Assembly: GCF_003315245.1 (NCBI RefSeq)
Contig: NZ_QNRT01000002.1
Span: 62,001 to 126,000, forward strand
Length of the DNA stretch: 64,000 nt
Direction: 5' to 3'
From: Arenicella xantha
Lineage (GTDB): Bacteria; Pseudomonadota; Gammaproteobacteria; Arenicellales; Arenicellaceae
In this document: one piece after another, positions 61,760 through 64,000 of the stretch
Numbering within the stretch: position 1 is the first letter of the stretch
Layout: every line of letters begins with the position of its first letter
Notes under the pieces: generated by a model
What the model was told of the DNA's origin: nothing
The model's database searches: none
The model's input: the letters and a program-made list of their open reading frames with translations, nothing else
Program-made: the position numbers and the translations under genes

Positions 61760-63121
61760 TTACATAACACCATAAGCTAGCATGGCGTCCGCAACTTTGA
61801 TAAACCCAGCGATGTTGGCACCTTTGACGTAGTCGACCTGATCCGTCGTTGGATGGCCGTCACCGTGCTTAACACAGCTATCATGAATGCCAGTCATTAT
61901 TTTACGCAGACGAGCATCTAACTCCTCTCGGTCCCACGATAATCGCATGCTATTTTGCGTCATCTCTAGACCCGATACCGCTACACCACCAGCATTCGCG
62001 GCTTTGCTCGGAGCAAATAACACGCCGGCGTGCTGGAATGCGTCAATACCGTCTTTGTAGGTCGGCATATTAGCTCCTTCGCACACGGCTTTGATACCGT
62101 TGCCAATCAACGTTTTGGCATCTTCAACGGTAATCTCATTTTGCGTAGCACATGGAAACGCTAAGTCACCTTTGACGCTCCAAGGTGCTTTACCTGCGTG
62201 GAATTCAACACCGTATTTATCAGCGTACTCAGAAATGCGCCCACGGCGAACCCCCTTCAACTCCATAATAAAGGCAAGCTTTTCCGCATCGATGCCATCT
62301 TTGTCATATATATACCCCGACGAGTCCGACATAGTGACCACTTTCGCGCCCAACTGTGTCGCCTTTTCGCACGTGTACTGCGCGACATTACCAGACCCAG
62401 ACACAATGGCGATTTGATCCTTAAGTGTCATGTCATGATGGTTAAGCATGTCTTGCATCATATAAACGCATCCATAACCGGTTGCCTCGGTACGAATTTC
62501 GCTACCGCCAAACTGCAGACCTTTACCGGTAAGCACGCCTACAAACTCATTTTTTAAGCGCTTGTATTGGCCAAACATATAGCTAACTTCGCGCGCACCG
62601 ACACCGATATCGCCAGCAGGCACGTCAGTATTTGGGCCGATATGTCGAAATAATTCAGTCATAAAAGCTTGGCAGAAGTGCATGACTTCGCGGTCACTCT
62701 TACCTTGCGGATTAAAATCTGCACCGCCCTTACCACCGCCCATTGGCAGTCCGGTTAGACTATTTTTAAACGTCTGTTCAAACGCGAGAAACTTCAAAAT
62801 ACTCGGCGTAACGCTTTTATGAAAGCGCAAACCACCTTTATATGGCCCAATCGCATTATTGCACTGTACACGATAGCCGCGGTTGACCCGCACATTGCCT
62901 TCGTCGTCTTCCCAAGCAACACGAAAGCTTATCATTCGATCTGGTTCACACATTCGCTCAAGAATACGTGCCTTTTTGTATTTAGGATTCTTTGCTATAT
63001 ACGGCAAAATCGTTGTTGCGACCTCCTCTACCGCTTGCAAGAATTCAGTTTCGCCTGAATTTCGTCGCTCTAACCCGGCCATGAATGCATCTACTTCATC
63101 CGTTTCGTATGTATTTGACAT
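61760..63121 (-). CDS. gdhA: NADP-specific glutamate dehydrogenase
   Basis: From ATG 63121 (MSNTYETDEVDAF; GGGGAGC upstream) the protein is 453 residues, near the usual 447. Motifs: GPYKGGLRFHKSVTPSILKFLAFEQTFKNSLTGLPMGGGKGGADFNP with the catalytic Lys, VPAGDIGVGAREVSYMFGQYKRL, and GSGNVAQYTCEKATQLG for NADP. It makes glutamate from 2-oxoglutarate and ammonium in the cytoplasm. The longer start at 63136 (MWGAPMS) is unlikely. It stands alone with a terminator. Confidence 0.96.
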   Translation of the reverse strand: MSNTYETDEVDAFMAGLERRNSGETEFLQAVEEVATTILPYIAKNPKYKKARILERMCEPDRMISFRVAWEDDEGNVRVNRGYRVQCNNAIGPYKGGLRFHKSVTPSILKFLAFEQTFKNSLTGLPMGGGKGGADFNPQGKSDREVMHFCQAFMTELFRHIGPNTDVPAGDIGVGAREVSYMFGQYKRLKNEFVGVLTGKGLQFGGSEIRTEATGYGCVYMMQDMLNHHDMTLKDQIAIVSGSGNVAQYTCEKATQLGAKVVTMSDSSGYIYDKDGIDAEKLAFIMELKGVRRGRISEYADKYGVEFHAGKAPWSVKGDLAFPCATQNEITVEDAKTLIGNGIKAVCEGANMPTYKDGIDAFQHAGVLFAPSKAANAGGVAVSGLEMTQNSMRLSWDREELDARLRKIMTGIHDSCVKHGDGHPTTDQVDYVKGANIAGFIKVADAMLAYGVM

Positions 63122-63385
63122 TGGTGCTCCCCACATTGTTTGAATTTTTATACAGTACTTGAACCCTCACAGTACTACCTGCTGACTACTAACATAACTC
63201 CTACAGAATAGTATATGCCCGTCAGCTGGGTCTTGTCTGGCTTTTCTGCCATAAGCGACGTCCACGACCTCTGGTGAACGTCGAAGTTAAACGGGCAGTT
63301 TGAATAGTTAAAGGAAGCAAGTGGAGCATCGCAGCCCCCTCTGATTTACAATCGCATTGTTTTAAAAATACGTTGAATTGAGTCT

Positions 63386-64000
63386 TTAGGTAATGCAGAA
63401 AACGGTGTTTAACAGCAATGGGTAGTCATTTAGGAATTCACGCGAAACCCAGTACGGCGCGGTGAGCATGGCCAGCCCACCAAGAATGAAAAACAGACCA
63501 CCGATAGTTTGACTGTAGCGGTTGGAAACAACAGACTGAAACCGCTTAAACAGCAAACCAGACAATACTAGCGCGGGCATAGTTCCAATCGCGAACCCCA
63601 GCATCACCAAACCAGCACCGAATACGTCGGCGGAAAACACGCTTGTTAAAAGAACCCCATAGACCAAACCACATGGCAGAAAGCCCCAGGCAATTCCCGC
63701 CAAAAATGATCGGTAGCGTCGATTACTGTCATGCACAATGAGTTTACTAATTGGTCGCCAGATTGAACTGGCTAACTGCTCCAAGCGTTGGAATGGGCGC
63801 TTTTTTCGCATCAATAATTGAATGCCAATCAATACAATAGTCAGTGCCGTGGCAATTCGTAAGGCACGACTCACGGCGCTAATATTAAGCTGAGCGACCA
63901 CCGTGTAGCTCAACAATGTGAATACTACTCCGAGGCTCACATAGGTAACCATACGACCGAAGTTAAGTAATGCAACGTGCCAAATAGCATCGGTTTGGGA
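63386..64000 (-). CDS. TauE/SafE-type (COG2836) sulfite/anion exporter-like protein (partial, runs off right edge)
   Basis: An internal ATG sits at 63952, but the frame stays open to 64000 and reads WHVALLNFGRMVTYVSLG, matching the NlGRltsY start of a helix in the TauE/SafE family, so the N-terminus lies beyond the window. It has about five helices here and GFLPCGLVYGVLL, the conserved PCG(L/M)V motif. Such proteins occur in cytochrome oxidase assembly clusters as copper or sulfite handlers. The role is inferred only from the family. Confidence 0.8.
   Translation of the reverse strand, partial: SQTDAIWHVALLNFGRMVTYVSLGVVFTLLSYTVVAQLNISAVSRALRIATALTIVLIGIQLLMRKKRPFQRLEQLASSIWRPISKLIVHDSNRRYRSFLAGIAWGFLPCGLVYGVLLTSVFSADVFGAGLVMLGFAIGTMPALVLSGLLFKRFQSVVSNRYSQTIGGLFFILGGLAMLTAPYWVSREFLNDYPLLLNTVFCIT

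Noticed and set aside
1-64000. Search for insertion sequences, tRNA, rRNA and prophage genes
   Set aside because: None was recognised by eye; weak short inverted repeats alone do not show mobile elements.

Overview
The window looks like chromosomal DNA of a marine, aerobic, heterotrophic gammaproteobacterium. This rests on protein style: RND efflux, TonB receptors, a TonB receptor paired with a TPR-sulfotransferase, BCCT osmolyte transport, RimK, a FisR-type sigma-54 regulator, SqrR/BigR-like regulation and NADP-GDH. Placement near Arenicella/Granulosicoccus-like lineages is only an impression. I saw no rRNA, tRNA, CRISPR array, prophage or intact insertion sequence. Both edges cut a gene.

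Layout. 1-5.9 kb: AhpD-like and membrane proteins, a cysteine-cluster protein, a DUF885 lipoprotein, and a Kef-type antiporter with a tandem universal stress protein. 6.4-15.1 kb: a glycosylation island with a tandem GT2 enzyme, a small GT, a Tat-exported protein ending in Pro-Thr repeats, a GT32-FkbM fusion, a four-part 897-residue protein (DXD glycosyltransferase, PqqD-like segment, GT2/GT27-like domain, GT25) and a decayed methyltransferase. 15.1-20.1 kb: a Fur-box-controlled divergent iron locus (TonB receptor, Cys-rich protein and TPR protein; opposite them, membrane protein and PepSY reductase-like protein). 20.1-29.3 kb: LysR/DoxX, then a TetR-controlled tripartite RND pump behind a perfect 46-bp palindrome, and a MarR regulator. 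29.6-42.7 kb: TonB receptor/sulfotransferase pair, BCCT, MFS, Ca/Na exchanger, CorC-like and CorA-like proteins, RimK. 42.8-48.6 kb: a sulfide-oxidation operon (persulfide dioxygenase-like MBL protein, phosphatase-SQR fusion, SulP) with a -24/-12 promoter, divergent from a FisR-like activator with the expected three-cysteine spacing. 48.8-50.8 kb: DUF4156 lipoprotein and two tandem PepSY proteins. 50.9-55.2 kb: an apparent operon of a PETase-like polyester hydrolase, two lipase-foldase-like proteins and an Lnt-like acyltransferase. 55.7-64 kb: PQQ sugar dehydrogenase, fatty-acid hydroxylase, a zinc-ribbon/HExxH membrane protein, SDR, DUF411, a BigR/SqrR-like repressor with two half-size YeeE proteins, gdhA and a TauE/SafE protein.

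The two best candidates for an undescribed system are (1) the glycosylation island, where a peptide-binding PqqD-like segment and a DXH-type GT2 domain sit in one polypeptide beside a secreted protein with a mucin-like Thr/Pro tail, and (2) the PETase-like hydrolase with two foldase-like genes and its own Lnt-like gene. A third theme is the recurrence of short tandem duplications, often with an 18-bp period, in several unrelated genes.
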